Shown here: positions 29,538-39,000 of the stretch, piece after piece
How the letters are laid out: the number at the start of each line of letters is the position of its first letter
Numbering within the stretch: position 1 is the stretch's first letter
Source of the DNA: Azospirillaceae bacterium
GTDB lineage: Bacteria; Pseudomonadota; Alphaproteobacteria; Azospirillales; Azospirillaceae
Direction of reading: 5' to 3'
DNA: 64,000 nt
Assembly: GCA_028281465.1 (NCBI GenBank)
Contig: JANQJV010000018.1
Span: forward strand, 1 to 64,000
The notes under the pieces: generated by a model
What the model was told of the DNA's origin: nothing
What the model saw: only the letters and a program-made list of their open reading frames with translations
Databases searched by the model: none
Made by a program: the position numbers and the translations under genes

Positions 29538-30347
29538 TCAACCCACGCAGGCCAAGACCGACTCGACGGCAACCAGGATTCGATCGATATCGCTGTTGCG
29601 TGACAGGCGGTGTTCGCCGTCCTTGATCAGAGTCAGCGTCACGTCGTCCGACACCAATCGTTCGGCTACGGACAGGCTGACCTGCCACGGAACGTCCGTG
29701 TCCCGCATGCCATGGAGGAGGCGAACCGGACCAGCGAACCCAATCGGCTTGTGCAGCACCAGATGTGCGCGCGCTTCCTCGATCAAACGAAGCGTCACCA
29801 TCCGCCCCGGCGCGCCGTCCTGGGCCGGCAGTTCTATCGCGCCCTGCTCGGCCATTCGGCAGCGCTGGTCCTCGCTCATCCACGACCAGATCAATGTCTC
29901 GGTGAAATCAGCCGCTGTCGCGATGCCGACCAGGCCAGCGATGCGCTGCGGCCGGGCGAGTGCTACCAGCAGCATGATCCAACCGCCCATGGACGACCCG
30001 ACCAACACTTGTGGGCCTTGGGTGACCTGGTCAATCACGGTCAACGCATCGGCGGTCCATTGGCCGATGCTGCCCTCTGCCAGGATACCGCTGGACCGGC
30101 CATGCCCCTGGTAGTCGAATCGCGTGAAGGCACGACCGCGCGCCATGGCCCACGCCTCCAGAGCGGTCGCTTTGGAACCGGTCATGTCAGAGGTGAAACC
30201 GGATAGAAAGACAATACCAGGAGACTGCCCAAACGTATGACGGTAGGCCAAGCGCGCTCCGTTGTGCCCTAGGAACGCAACCTTGGTATCATCGTCCTGC
30301 GACCGCCTCGTCGGATCGTCCTCAGGCATATCCCCGTGGCTCGGCAT
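29538..30347 (-). CDS. Alpha/beta hydrolase
   Basis: A 269-residue alpha/beta-hydrolase fold protein. It has PGIVFLSGFTSDMTGSKA (oxyanion loop), TRFDYQGHGRSSG, the nucleophile elbow VLVGSSMGGWIML (Ser), an Asp candidate in HGMRDTDVPW and the His in IKDGEHRLSR. The order and motifs resemble the ABHD10-like palmitoyl/acyl-protein esterase group, but the substrate is unknown. It diverges from a glycosyltransferase gene with almost no gap between the starts. Confidence 0.88.
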   Translation of the reverse strand: MPSHGDMPEDDPTRRSQDDDTKVAFLGHNGARLAYRHTFGQSPGIVFLSGFTSDMTGSKATALEAWAMARGRAFTRFDYQGHGRSSGILAEGSIGQWTADALTVIDQVTQGPQVLVGSSMGGWIMLLVALARPQRIAGLVGIATAADFTETLIWSWMSEDQRCRMAEQGAIELPAQDGAPGRMVTLRLIEEARAHLVLHKPIGFAGPVRLLHGMRDTDVPWQVSLSVAERLVSDDVTLTLIKDGEHRLSRNSDIDRILVAVESVLACVG

Positions 30348-30367
30348 CGTTGAATCGTCCCGCCCCC

Positions 30368-31633
30368 ATGGTCATGCTCCATCCACCGTCATCGACTAAA
30401 CCAGCCGCGGCCGATGGACAAGGGCAAGCCTGCGCGGCGGCACCCGGCCCTCCTGTTTTGCAGGTACTGTCCGGTCTCAATACGTTCGGCTGCGTGGAAC
30501 GCGCCACCCTTGATGTGGCAGCCAGTCTGGCGGCGCAGGGCCATCGTGCCCTGGTCGCTTCGGCCGGCGGCAGGCTGGTGCGAGAGTTGGAACGGCTGGG
30601 CGGCACGCATGTCACACTCCCGCTCGGTGACGATAACCCGTTTACCTTGCGGCAGGCTGCCCATGGTCTCGCCGACATCTTGGAGCGAGAACGGGTGGCG
30701 CTTGCGCATGCCCGCTCACCCGGGACGGCCTGGGCCCTGCGCCGGGCTATGACCCTGCGCCGGGCAATCCTATCCCGAAACGTTCCAATGGTCACGAGTT
30801 TCCATGAAACTTTCAGTCGCGCCGGTCCCTTAACCCGGTTTCATGCCCGCGCCTTGGCGGGTGGTGATTGCATCACCGCGGCATCGAACTATGTTCGCAA
30901 TCATATTTTGGCCCACTATCCGGTGGGTCCGGAGCGCATCCAGATCATGCCGTATGGCATCGACCCGGCGATCCTTGCGCCAGACCGGATCAACCAGACC
31001 CGCTTGGTCGACCTCATCCGACGTTGGCGGTTGCCGGACGACCGAAAGATCATTCTGATCCCGGAAGGGTTGAGCGATCGTAGAGGATTGGCCGATATCC
31101 TTGCCGCTCTGGCGCGACTCGGTCGGCGCACCGACAGCCTCGCCATCATCCCGTGCGCCGACACACCCAACGGGCCACGTCGGCGCGCCATTGAGCGGCG
31201 GCTCACCAAACTCCGGTTGGACGACACCGTGTATTTGGCGGAACCGACCCTGGACCGTGCGGCGGCCTACATGCTCGCTACAGTGGTGGTCACCGCTCCA
31301 CGACACGCGCGCATCAACGACCACGTGTTTGTCGATGTCCAGGCCTTGGGGCGGCCACTGGTCGCCAGCGACGTCGGTGCGGCGCGGGAGTTTGGGGTTC
31401 CGGGGAAAACCGTCTGGCTGGTGCCGCCAGGTAACGTGAGCGACTTGGCCGCTGCCCTCGACGAGGTACTTGGTCTGACCGAACGTCGGCGCCGTCAGGT
31501 GCTTGAGCAGGCCATCAACCATATCCGCCATCGGCATCTCAAAGCGCGATTCTGCGCCGAAACACTGGCGGTCTATGCCCGCCTCCTGGACGAGCAAACG
31601 GGCACCACGGAGGTCGCCGCCCCATCGGACTAA
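30368..31633 (+). CDS. Glycosyltransferase family 1/4 protein
   Basis: A GT-B glycosyltransferase of about 421 residues. The N-terminal domain carries VLQVLSGLNTFGCVERATLD (typical nucleotide-fold entry with a glycine pair partly replaced by FGCVER), then MVTSFHETFSRAG, NYVRNHILAHYPVGPERIQI and MPYGIDPAILAP, the usual linker. The C-terminal domain has VFVDVQALGRPLVASDVGAA and VPPGNVSDLAAALDE (sugar-nucleotide binding region). A TTG at 30350 would add six residues. The gene stands alone, and the target polysaccharide or glycolipid is unknown. Confidence 0.88.
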   Translation: MVMLHPPSSTKPAAADGQGQACAAAPGPPVLQVLSGLNTFGCVERATLDVAASLAAQGHRALVASAGGRLVRELERLGGTHVTLPLGDDNPFTLRQAAHGLADILERERVALAHARSPGTAWALRRAMTLRRAILSRNVPMVTSFHETFSRAGPLTRFHARALAGGDCITAASNYVRNHILAHYPVGPERIQIMPYGIDPAILAPDRINQTRLVDLIRRWRLPDDRKIILIPEGLSDRRGLADILAALARLGRRTDSLAIIPCADTPNGPRRRAIERRLTKLRLDDTVYLAEPTLDRAAAYMLATVVVTAPRHARINDHVFVDVQALGRPLVASDVGAAREFGVPGKTVWLVPPGNVSDLAAALDEVLGLTERRRRQVLEQAINHIRHRHLKARFCAETLAVYARLLDEQTGTTEVAAPSD

Positions 31634-31678
31634 CCGGACCGTTCAGCCGGCGACAGGTCGAACACCAGCCAGCCGGCC

Positions 31679-32659
31679 TTACTGTCGCGTGTGGTCGGTA
31701 ACCGTGATATCACCGCGGATGATGGCCGATTTCGCTGCGTTCAAAGCCTCCCGCATCTCCGCCGTGATCAGCGCCCGATTGTGTTCATCGAGGGCCGCGT
31801 CGACCCCACCCTCGGCCAGGCCAAAGATGCGATGACCGGGTTGCCACGAGCCCTGGCGACCTTCGAGCATGGTCGTGTAAACGGCGGTATCGACCCGCTT
31901 GACCATGGACGTCAGCATCGTGCCTGGATGCAAATAGTTCTGGTTGCTGTCGACGCCGATGGCCAGTTTGCCCTCGTCGCGCGCCGCTTCATAGACACCG
32001 AGACCCGTCGCCCCGGCGGCGGCAAAGATCACGTCGGCACCTGAGGAGATCTGGTCGAAGGCAATCTCGCCGCCAGTGAACGGATCGTTGAACGCCTCTG
32101 GCGTGTCGCCCGTCATTTCCACCAGAACCGTTGCCTCTGGATTGGCGTGTGCCACGCCTTCCTCATAGCCGACTCTAAACTTGTGAATGAGTGGCGTGTC
32201 CATGCCACCGATGAATCCGACCGTGCCGGCCTCGCTCGCCATGCCGGCCAGCACGCCGACCAGAAACGACCCCTCGTGCTCGGAAAAGGTGATGGACTGC
32301 ACATTCGGAAGGTCGACCACCGCATCGATAACGGTAAACGTTGTGTCCGGGAACTGCGGCGCCAAGTCGGCGACCATATCGCCCCAGCGAAAACCGACAG
32401 CGACCACCAGATCGGCCCGCGCCGCCGCGTCGCGCAAGGCCGCGACGCGTTCCCTCAAAGAGAACGGTTCGAACTCGATGTAGCCACCACCCGTCTCGTC
32501 TTGGTAGCGTCGCGCACCGTTGAAGGCGGCTTCATTGAAGCTCTTGTCGGATTTTCCCGTTTCGTCATAGACGATCGCCGGTGTGAACGCGGCCGCCGGC
32601 AACAGCATGCCCATGCTCACGAAGCCCGCTGCCAGGGCGGTGATGACTGTGCCTTTCAT
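31679..32659 (-). CDS. BMP family ABC transporter substrate-binding protein
   Basis: A periplasmic binding protein of 326 residues with a signal peptide (MKGTVITALAAGFVSMGMLLPAAA). It shows AIVYDETGKSDKSFNEAAFN, VAVGFRWGDMVADLAPQFP, SITFSEHEGSFLVGVLAGM, GFIGGMDTPLIHKF and ADVIFAAAGATGLGVYEAA, the markers of the BMP/PnrA/Med family, which binds nucleosides, purines or other small molecules. The matching permease and ATPase genes usually lie next to it but are absent here. The frame stays open upstream (to 32935) but MKGTV is the clear start. Confidence 0.93.
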   Translation of the reverse strand: MKGTVITALAAGFVSMGMLLPAAAFTPAIVYDETGKSDKSFNEAAFNGARRYQDETGGGYIEFEPFSLRERVAALRDAAARADLVVAVGFRWGDMVADLAPQFPDTTFTVIDAVVDLPNVQSITFSEHEGSFLVGVLAGMASEAGTVGFIGGMDTPLIHKFRVGYEEGVAHANPEATVLVEMTGDTPEAFNDPFTGGEIAFDQISSGADVIFAAAGATGLGVYEAARDEGKLAIGVDSNQNYLHPGTMLTSMVKRVDTAVYTTMLEGRQGSWQPGHRIFGLAEGGVDAALDEHNRALITAEMREALNAAKSAIIRGDITVTDHTRQ

Positions 32660-32769
32660 CGCTGGTCTCCAGGGTCTTAGGGAAAGAAGGTACCCGACGC
32701 ACCACCGCCATCGGGCCAACGCCCCAGCCCATTGCTGTCGCTGTCCGCCGTGGTTCCATCGACGCTGAG

Positions 32770-33020
32770 ATCGATCCGGCGCTGGACCGAATCGAATCGA
32801 TGATTTCATTTCGGTGATGGCGGTGACGACACTGCGCATCGCATCCCGGATCGCCGACACCTTCTTGGCCATGTCATCGGTCACCCTCGCGGTCTGGGCT
32901 GTCTGGCCGGACATCTGTGCGATCAGTCCAACCATGGTGCCAACGCGTACAGCCGCCTTGGACCGGCGATTGACGATTTCCGGGGCGCCGCTGGCCCCTT
33001 GTGGCCGCTTCCCCGATCGT
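32770..33020 (-). pseudogene. Coiled-coil fragment resembling a chemoreceptor/signalling segment
   Basis: Upstream of, and in frame with, the BMP gene is a stretch of about 60 residues with a heptad-like helical pattern: ASGAPEIVNRRSKAAVRVG, MSGQTAQTARVTDDMAKKV and SAIRDAMRSVVTAITEM. The composition (Ala, Thr, Gln, Met; few Pro or Trp) resembles a methyl-accepting signalling helix and is unlike random translations of this genome. No start codon or full domain is present. It may be a remnant or a chance frame. Confidence 0.25.
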
Positions 33021-33029
33021 GCGGCCTTC

Positions 33030-33803
33030 TCAGGCTTTCAGTTTGTAGCCGCTGGCCAGCATGCGGATCGCCAACCACCACAATCCGGTTGTGGCAAACA
33101 AGACCACTCCCAAGCCGAGAACCAACGTGCCATCCGACGTGCCGATGAATCCATAGCGAAACCCATCGATCATATAGAAGAACGGATTGGCGTGGGCGAT
33201 CCACCAAAAAACCGGTGGTAGACGGTCGACCGTATAAAATGTCCCAGACAGGAACGACATCGGCATGATGACAAAGTTCGTGACAGCTGCGATGTGATCG
33301 AATTTGTCGGCCCAGATTCCGCCGATCAATCCCAGCAGGGACAAGAACATGGACGCCATCACCAAATGATACACTGCATACAGGGGGTTGTGGAGCTCCA
33401 GGTCGATAAAGGCGATCATGATCAGCCCGGTGCTGACCCCGACCAGCACGCCGCGCGTGACACCGCCCATGACGTAACCGACAGCCAACTCCCAAGGCGA
33501 AAGCGGCGGCATCAGAACATCAACGATATTTCCCTGAACTTTTGCAATTATGATAGACGACGACGTATTGGCAAATGCATTCTGAATCACCGCCATCATG
33601 ATAAGACCAGGCGCCAGGAAATGCAAAAAAGGGATTTCCCCGACGCGGCGCGAGGGACCATCCAGGGCCAGGGAGAAGACGGTGTAGAAGATCAACGTCG
33701 TCGCCAGCGGCGCCAGAACGGTCTGGGTATAGACCTTAAGGAAACGCAGGACTTCCTTACGGTACAATGTCCAAAGCCCACGCCAGTTGACGGCGTCGGA
33801 CAT
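33030..33803 (-). CDS. ABC-2 type transporter permease
   Basis: An integral membrane protein of 257 residues, the membrane half of a two-component exporter. It begins NWRGLWTLYRKEVLRFLKVY (the typical cytoplasmic start of ABC-2 permeases), has about six hydrophobic segments, and the conserved C-terminal block FVIMPMSFLSGTFYTVDRLP followed by FWWIAHANPFFYMIDGFRYG. The ATG at 33803 is chosen at the start of this homology. Homologues pair with an ATPase encoded next to them; none is seen, so the ATPase must be elsewhere. Confidence 0.92.
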   Translation of the reverse strand: MSDAVNWRGLWTLYRKEVLRFLKVYTQTVLAPLATTLIFYTVFSLALDGPSRRVGEIPFLHFLAPGLIMMAVIQNAFANTSSSIIIAKVQGNIVDVLMPPLSPWELAVGYVMGGVTRGVLVGVSTGLIMIAFIDLELHNPLYAVYHLVMASMFLSLLGLIGGIWADKFDHIAAVTNFVIMPMSFLSGTFYTVDRLPPVFWWIAHANPFFYMIDGFRYGFIGTSDGTLVLGLGVVLFATTGLWWLAIRMLASGYKLKA

Positions 33804-34046
33804 CCATGGCAACGCCCGCGGCGAGGACGTCGGTCCGATGAACGGTTTCACGGTACTTGGCTCTATGGGATTTCGAACGACCGCAGACAGCCAGCGTAGC
33901 CCGGCCGGCAAAACGAATGCCACCATCCATACCCCTCGGACCAAATGCAACCCCCGAGAGCAGGCGCTGGTGGGCGACCGACGCCGACGCGCCTCCGATG
34001 CCGATCGCGGGGGACGGCGGTCTGTGGATTGCCAACGGAGACACCC
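33804..34046. other. Divergent intergenic region before the fliO-fliP group
   Basis: This 243-base gap lies between the ABC-2 permease gene and the FlhB-like gene and should hold their promoters. No clear sigma-54, sigma-28 or CtrA element was recognised, and no RNA gene is seen. Confidence 0.4.
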
Positions 34047-34361
34047 ATGACGCGCTCCGATTCCGGTGTGACCACCCGGCCTCCTTCAACCATCGCCGTG
34101 GCCGTGACCTCCGGTCCCGGGCGCGATGCGTGCCCCCGTGTCACCGCTTCGGGCCGCGGTTTCGTCGCAGAACAGATTGTGGAACTGGCATTCGCCAACG
34201 GCGTTAAAGTGCGGCAGGATGCCGATCTGGTGCAGGTTCTGGCCGCACTCGACCTTGAGTCGGACATCCCGGTCGAGGCCATCGTGGCCGTCGCAGAAAT
34301 CCTCAGACGCGTGTACGAGGCCAACGGACCGCCATCCCCAGCCCAGCCGGAGCCACCATGA
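34047..34361 (+). CDS. FlhB C-terminal-like protein (EscU/YscU/HrcU family, FlhX type)
   Basis: A 104-residue cytoplasmic protein equal to the C-terminal domain of the flagellar export switch FlhB without its membrane part. It contains RGFVAEQIVELAFANGVKVR, DADLVQVLAALDLESDIPVE and AIVAVAEILRRVYEANG, closely following FlhB after its NPTH cleavage site, but NPTH itself is absent. Such FlhX-type proteins can partly replace the FlhB C-domain in export. GGAG precedes the ATG. It overlaps the next gene by four bases (ATGA) and heads the fliO-fliP group. Confidence 0.88.
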   Translation: MTRSDSGVTTRPPSTIAVAVTSGPGRDACPRVTASGRGFVAEQIVELAFANGVKVRQDADLVQVLAALDLESDIPVEAIVAVAEILRRVYEANGPPSPAQPEPP

Positions 34362-34762
34362 CCCAGCCACCATTCGCCCAAGCCCCGGTCACCCCGACCG
34401 GCCCCGTGGCAACGGACCGTATCTCCAGCGACCTTGCCGCCATCGCAGCGGCGCTGCGTGATGCCGCGCACATGATCGATTGCGGTGCGACGGTCGATCT
34501 GGCTGGGTTGGACCAGGCGGTCGATGCTCTGTGCGCAGACCTGGTCGGGATGCCACCGGCCGATGCCGAGCGGTTCTTGCCCGGGCTGGAACTGGTGATG
34601 CGCGACCTCGACGGGCTAGCAAACGCCTTGGTGGCGCAAAACGCCACAACAGAACAGACACCAACCACCCGGCATGCCGACGGCGTGGCGACGAAACGGC
34701 GCCGTGCCTCGGCAGCCTATGCCCGCCCGCCCTCGGCTGATCATCCTCCGACGGATTGCTGA
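34358..34762 (+). CDS. Hypothetical protein in the fliO-fliP operon
   Basis: A 134-residue acidic-helical protein. The core is ISSDLAAIAAALRDAAHMID followed by GLDQAVDALCADLVGMPPAD and ELVMRDLDGLANALV, a helical hairpin pattern that recalls small flagellar export chaperones, with a basic KRRRASAAYARPP region and a disordered tail. No family is recognised. Its start overlaps the FlhB-like gene, and fliO follows, so a role in flagellar export is inferred from position only. Confidence 0.6.
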   Translation: MTQPPFAQAPVTPTGPVATDRISSDLAAIAAALRDAAHMIDCGATVDLAGLDQAVDALCADLVGMPPADAERFLPGLELVMRDLDGLANALVAQNATTEQTPTTRHADGVATKRRRASAAYARPPSADHPPTDC

Positions 34763-34786
34763 CGGCGACAAGGAGTGCACCCCCCC

Positions 34787-35146
34787 GTGTCGACTGGTCT
34801 CGACCTGGCCATCTATCTGCGTTTCGTGGCGGCGTTGGCCGCCGTTCTGGCTTTGATTGCCGCCGGTGGCTGGCTGTTGCGACGCTTTGGCTCGGGCGGC
34901 CTGTTGGCTCGTGCCGGAAACCGTCGTCGCACCGGTATCGTGGAGGTTACCGCTGTCGATGCCCGCCGCCGCCTGGTCTTGCTCCGCCGAGACAACGTGG
35001 AGCATCTGGTATTGATCGGCGGTGCCGGCAACGATGTGGTGATCGAAACCGGAATTCCCGCCCAACCCACCGGAACAGACCGTCTGTCGACCGGTGGACC
35101 GGCCGTTCCCGCACCGACCGATGGACTGGAGGAGGACACGGCATGA
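34787..35146 (+). CDS. fliO: Flagellar biosynthesis protein FliO
   Basis: FliO assists assembly of the FliP ring of the flagellar export gate. The 119-residue protein has one membrane helix (about residues 7-30, AIYLRFVAALAAVLALIAAG) followed by GWLLRRFGSGG and a small cytoplasmic domain with IVEVTAVDARRRLVLLRRDN and EHLVLIGG, the standard FliO pattern. GTG at 34787 with AGGAG upstream is preferred over GTG at 34775. It overlaps fliP by four bases (ATGA). Confidence 0.9.
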   Translation: MSTGLDLAIYLRFVAALAAVLALIAAGGWLLRRFGSGGLLARAGNRRRTGIVEVTAVDARRRLVLLRRDNVEHLVLIGGAGNDVVIETGIPAQPTGTDRLSTGGPAVPAPTDGLEEDTA

Positions 35147-35916
35147 TCCGGCCCGCGCACCTGATCCGCCCCGTGCCGGTACGGTGGGTGCCGATTGCGG
35201 CGGCGGGACTTGCTCTCTGCCTGGCCAGCTCCGCTCTCGCCCAGAGTTTCAGCCTGGATTTCGATGATCTGGGCGGCAGTGTTACCAGCCGCATCCTACA
35301 GTTGATCGCGCTCATGACGGTGCTGACACTGGCGCCGTCGATCCTGATCATGACGACATGTTTCATTCGCATCGTCATCGTGCTGTCTTTCTTGCGCACG
35401 GCCCTCGGCATCCAGCAAGTACCGCCCAACACGGTTCTAATCAGCCTCGCCTTGTTCCTGACGTTCTTCATTATGGCGCCCGTGTTGGAGCAATCCTACC
35501 GAGCCGGCATCCTTCCGCTGATTGAGGAGGAGATCGACGAATCGGAGGCGTTCCAAAGAATATCACAGCCCTTCCACGCCTTCATGATGACGCATCTGCA
35601 ACAGCGCGAGCTGGAACTCTTCGTCGACATGAGCCAAATGGAAGTGGTTCCGGAACCCCAGGACATGCCCCTGCATGTGGTCATTCCAGCCTTCATGATC
35701 TCTGAGTTAAAGCGCGCCTTCGAGATGGGCTTTCTGCTGTTCTTGCCCTTTCTCATCATCGATATGGTTGTTGCGTCGATCCTCATGTCCATGGGCATGA
35801 TGATGCTGCCACCCACCATTGTCGCCATACCATTCAAGATAATTTTCTTCGTACTGGTGGACGGCTGGTACCTGATCTCCGGCAGCCTGGTAAAAAGCTT
35901 CGGAACGCTTGAGTAG
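35143..35916 (+). CDS. fliP: Flagellar type III export gate protein FliP
   Basis: Core component of the export gate of the flagellar basal body. The 257-residue protein has a cleavable leader, then LIALMTVLTLAPSILIMTTC with FIRIVIVLSFLRTALGIQQV and PPNTVLISLALFLTFFIMAP, and near the C-terminus ISELKRAFEMGFLLFLPFLI and SMGMMMLPPTIVAIPFKIIF, all strongly conserved in FliP. It ends the plus-strand group; fliQ and fliR do not follow in this window. Confidence 0.97.
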   Translation: MIRPAHLIRPVPVRWVPIAAAGLALCLASSALAQSFSLDFDDLGGSVTSRILQLIALMTVLTLAPSILIMTTCFIRIVIVLSFLRTALGIQQVPPNTVLISLALFLTFFIMAPVLEQSYRAGILPLIEEEIDESEAFQRISQPFHAFMMTHLQQRELELFVDMSQMEVVPEPQDMPLHVVIPAFMISELKRAFEMGFLLFLPFLIIDMVVASILMSMGMMMLPPTIVAIPFKIIFFVLVDGWYLISGSLVKSFGTLE

Positions 35917-36044
35917 GCGACGGCTGAGTACGCGACTGCGGGCCAATCGGTGTATTTGCCGTCGGATGATCAATCAGGCCGTCGATCGACGCCGGCGCCC
36001 GTGTCGATCATCTCGCGATTCAACCCAAACTCAGACCACTGATC

Positions 36045-39000
36045 TCAGTTGATAGCGGTGGCCGGATCAGCATCCTCAGCCAGATGTCGCGTGCGATACT
36101 GATTCAAGAAATCCTGGAAGACATCGACCTCGGCAACGCGTTGCTCGATCGTTTTGAGGTCGACCAAACCGCCGGTCTGTTCGGGCCGTGTGAGAACCTG
36201 GAAGGCGGCCGCTTGATCGGTGCTTTCAATCGCCGCACCGTACTTGCTTCTCAAGGTCTCGAGTCGACGCCCGTCGCCCGCCAAAGCCAAAGCCACCGCC
36301 CGATCGACGATGAGTTGCGCGGTGCGCGGGTCGAGCGGCGTGCCATCCTCGGGCGGCGGACCGATGACTCTGTCCAACGCCTGAGCGGCCGAGTTCCACT
36401 TCTGCTCCCGCCAAGCGATGTCCACCCGCAGCAGGTTGGCTCCGTCCCCGTCATCACCGGCGATGACAGAGAGGGCCTCTTCGCTGCGCCGCAAATCCGT
36501 GAGCGCGCGCGCGCGTAACAACCGACGTTCCCGCACAAGCTCGGCGGACAGATCGGGCATCTGGCTCATGTCCAACCCTTCCAGTGCCTGGGCCGGCCGG
36601 CCGTCAAGCAGACGCAGCGACGCCAAGCGCGCGCCCACCTCCGCCTTCTTCGGTCCATCCAGGCGGAATGTCACTTGGTGTTCCAGCAAATCCGCCGCAC
36701 TGGCCAAGAGGTCGAGCTCCGCCAAGCGGCCCGCCAGGGCCCGAATGATGGCGTCTCCGGCCGCACCAACCGGCGTCAGTTCGCGGAACCGATCGTAAAG
36801 TTCCAGCGCCTCCAGTGGCGGCAAATCGGACGCCCCATCCTGGAACAAACCGGCGAAATTGCGCGCCATTGTCCTGGTGATCTCGGCGCTCCGCGGGTTG
36901 TCCGGGAACATGGCCGCCGCCTCGCGCAATGTCAGCAGCGAGTCGGCATATTGGCCCGCGAGCCACTGTACCTCACCCTGGCGCTGGACGATGTCGAGTT
37001 CCAAATCGTCACCACGCCAGGCAAACCGCAATTGGGCCAACCGCTCGGCGGCCGCCTCCGGCGTCGTACGATCCTCCTCGAGTTCAAGGTTGATGAGGTC
37101 GAGTCCCGCCCGGGCACGGTACAGCCGGTCGTTGCTGCCGCGCACCTGCTGCCAGAGCGCAATCGCCTCGTCCGGATCGCCACTCTGTCGCCGTGCCTCA
37201 CCACGCAGATACAAAACACCCGGAGATTCCGCCACGTCGAACGCACCCTTATCCAACAAGCGGTCGAGGACTTCTTCCGCCGACTCCGGATCGCCGGTCT
37301 CCAGTTCCGCCTCCGCAGCACGCCGGATGAAGCGCGAGAAGTGAGGCTCCGGATACTCGTTCACAATGTTCTTTCCGGCAGCGAATCCATTGGCCGCCAT
37401 CGGCCATTCGCCCAGCTTGGCCGCTGCCATGGCCCGCCATAGCGCCGCCTCCCGGTTTTCCGCCAGCCCGCCACTCGACAGCACTGTGCGCCCTCGTTCT
37501 GGATCGCCAATGGCCACCTCGATCGCTCCGACCAGAGCCTGGAACTCGGGCCAGCCAACCAAGTCCGGTTCCTGATCGCCCAGAAACAGCAAGAGGCCCC
37601 GTGCCTCATGCAGGAACCCATGGGCAAAATAGAATTGCGCCAGGTCCAAACGCGCGCGCATACGCTCCGAGGGCAGGGCGCTGACCACACGTTGCAGCAG
37701 ACGCTGGCGCTCGTCAGTGAATGCCCCCAACGGTCCCTGTTGCCAGTCCACCAAATTGAACAGACGTCGATCGTCCGTCGGCGGCGGCGGTAGGGCCTCC
37801 ATGGACACGTCCGTCTCGGCCCCGATCTCAAGCGCTTCGCCCAGCGCCATGTCCTCGGGTGGCGACACCAACAGCCCACCGGCCGACGTTACCTCCAGCC
37901 CATCTTGAACCGGGCGCACTGTGATCCCATCCGCCTTTGGTCGGATGACCGCACCTTGCAGTGTCCTCAGGAAATCCACCTGCGGCAATCGATGGGCCTG
38001 CGGCACATGTTCAACAACCGCAGGCAGAGGCACGGCGAGGAGCCGATCGCCGACCTCCGGGTCGGTCATTTCGACGAACGCCGTGGCATCGGGACTGGCC
38101 ACCAGCACCCGTGCGCCGATCACGAATCCCGGCTGCGGGACAATCGGGACGCGCCGGCTGCGGCGACGCGTGTCTGGAACCACATCAATCTCCCATGCCG
38201 TGCCACGCCGGGCGACCGCGGGCCGTAGCCAGGGACGCACCGGAACCTGGAATGCTGAGCCGCCAAGCGCCGGCACCGGACGGACCGCGCCGACAAGCTG
38301 GACGTTGCCATCAACGACCCGGACCGAGTCGGTCCGCACGTCCCGATCGAACACGACGGTCAGCATACCGCCCCGCACGAAGACCGCGGCCGCAGCCGGT
38401 CCACCCGGATCGAAAACGATAACCGGTGAGGCCGCGGCCGATGTCTCGATGGGCGCGTCGACCGCTTCCGCGGTCGGTTGCCTCTCCGCCGCCGACCCCG
38501 TGGGCGGTGTGGGGGTCGCCGCGGCCGGCCTCTCCGTTATCGACGCAGACACCGGCGTGGCGGGCGCTGACGCACCGGCGGTGACCGGCACCGCCGCATC
38601 GGACGCCGGGGACTCTCCAGGCGACGGCGGTGCCGACGGATTCGGTGCCACCGGAGCCGCCACAGTGGGAGCGGTATCAGCGATCGTTTCGATCACGGGT
38701 TCATCGCTCGGTGCCGATGGCGTATCGGTTGTGGGGGACTCGGCCGACGTCAGCCCCCCGGACGCCACCAGATCCGCTGACCCATCGCCGGCCCCGGCGG
38801 CCAGGATCGTCGGCTTCCGACGTGGCAACGGGATCGCCGGACGCCGCACCACCGCCTCTGTCGCGCCCGGGACGGTTGCTTCCCGCACGGTCTCGGTCTG
38901 TGCGACCGCCTCTGATGCCGCTGCCCGTTCCGCCGTGGAGAGGGCTGGGCCATACACATCGACCACCACCTTGGTGCCCACACGCAAGGTACGCAGTCGC

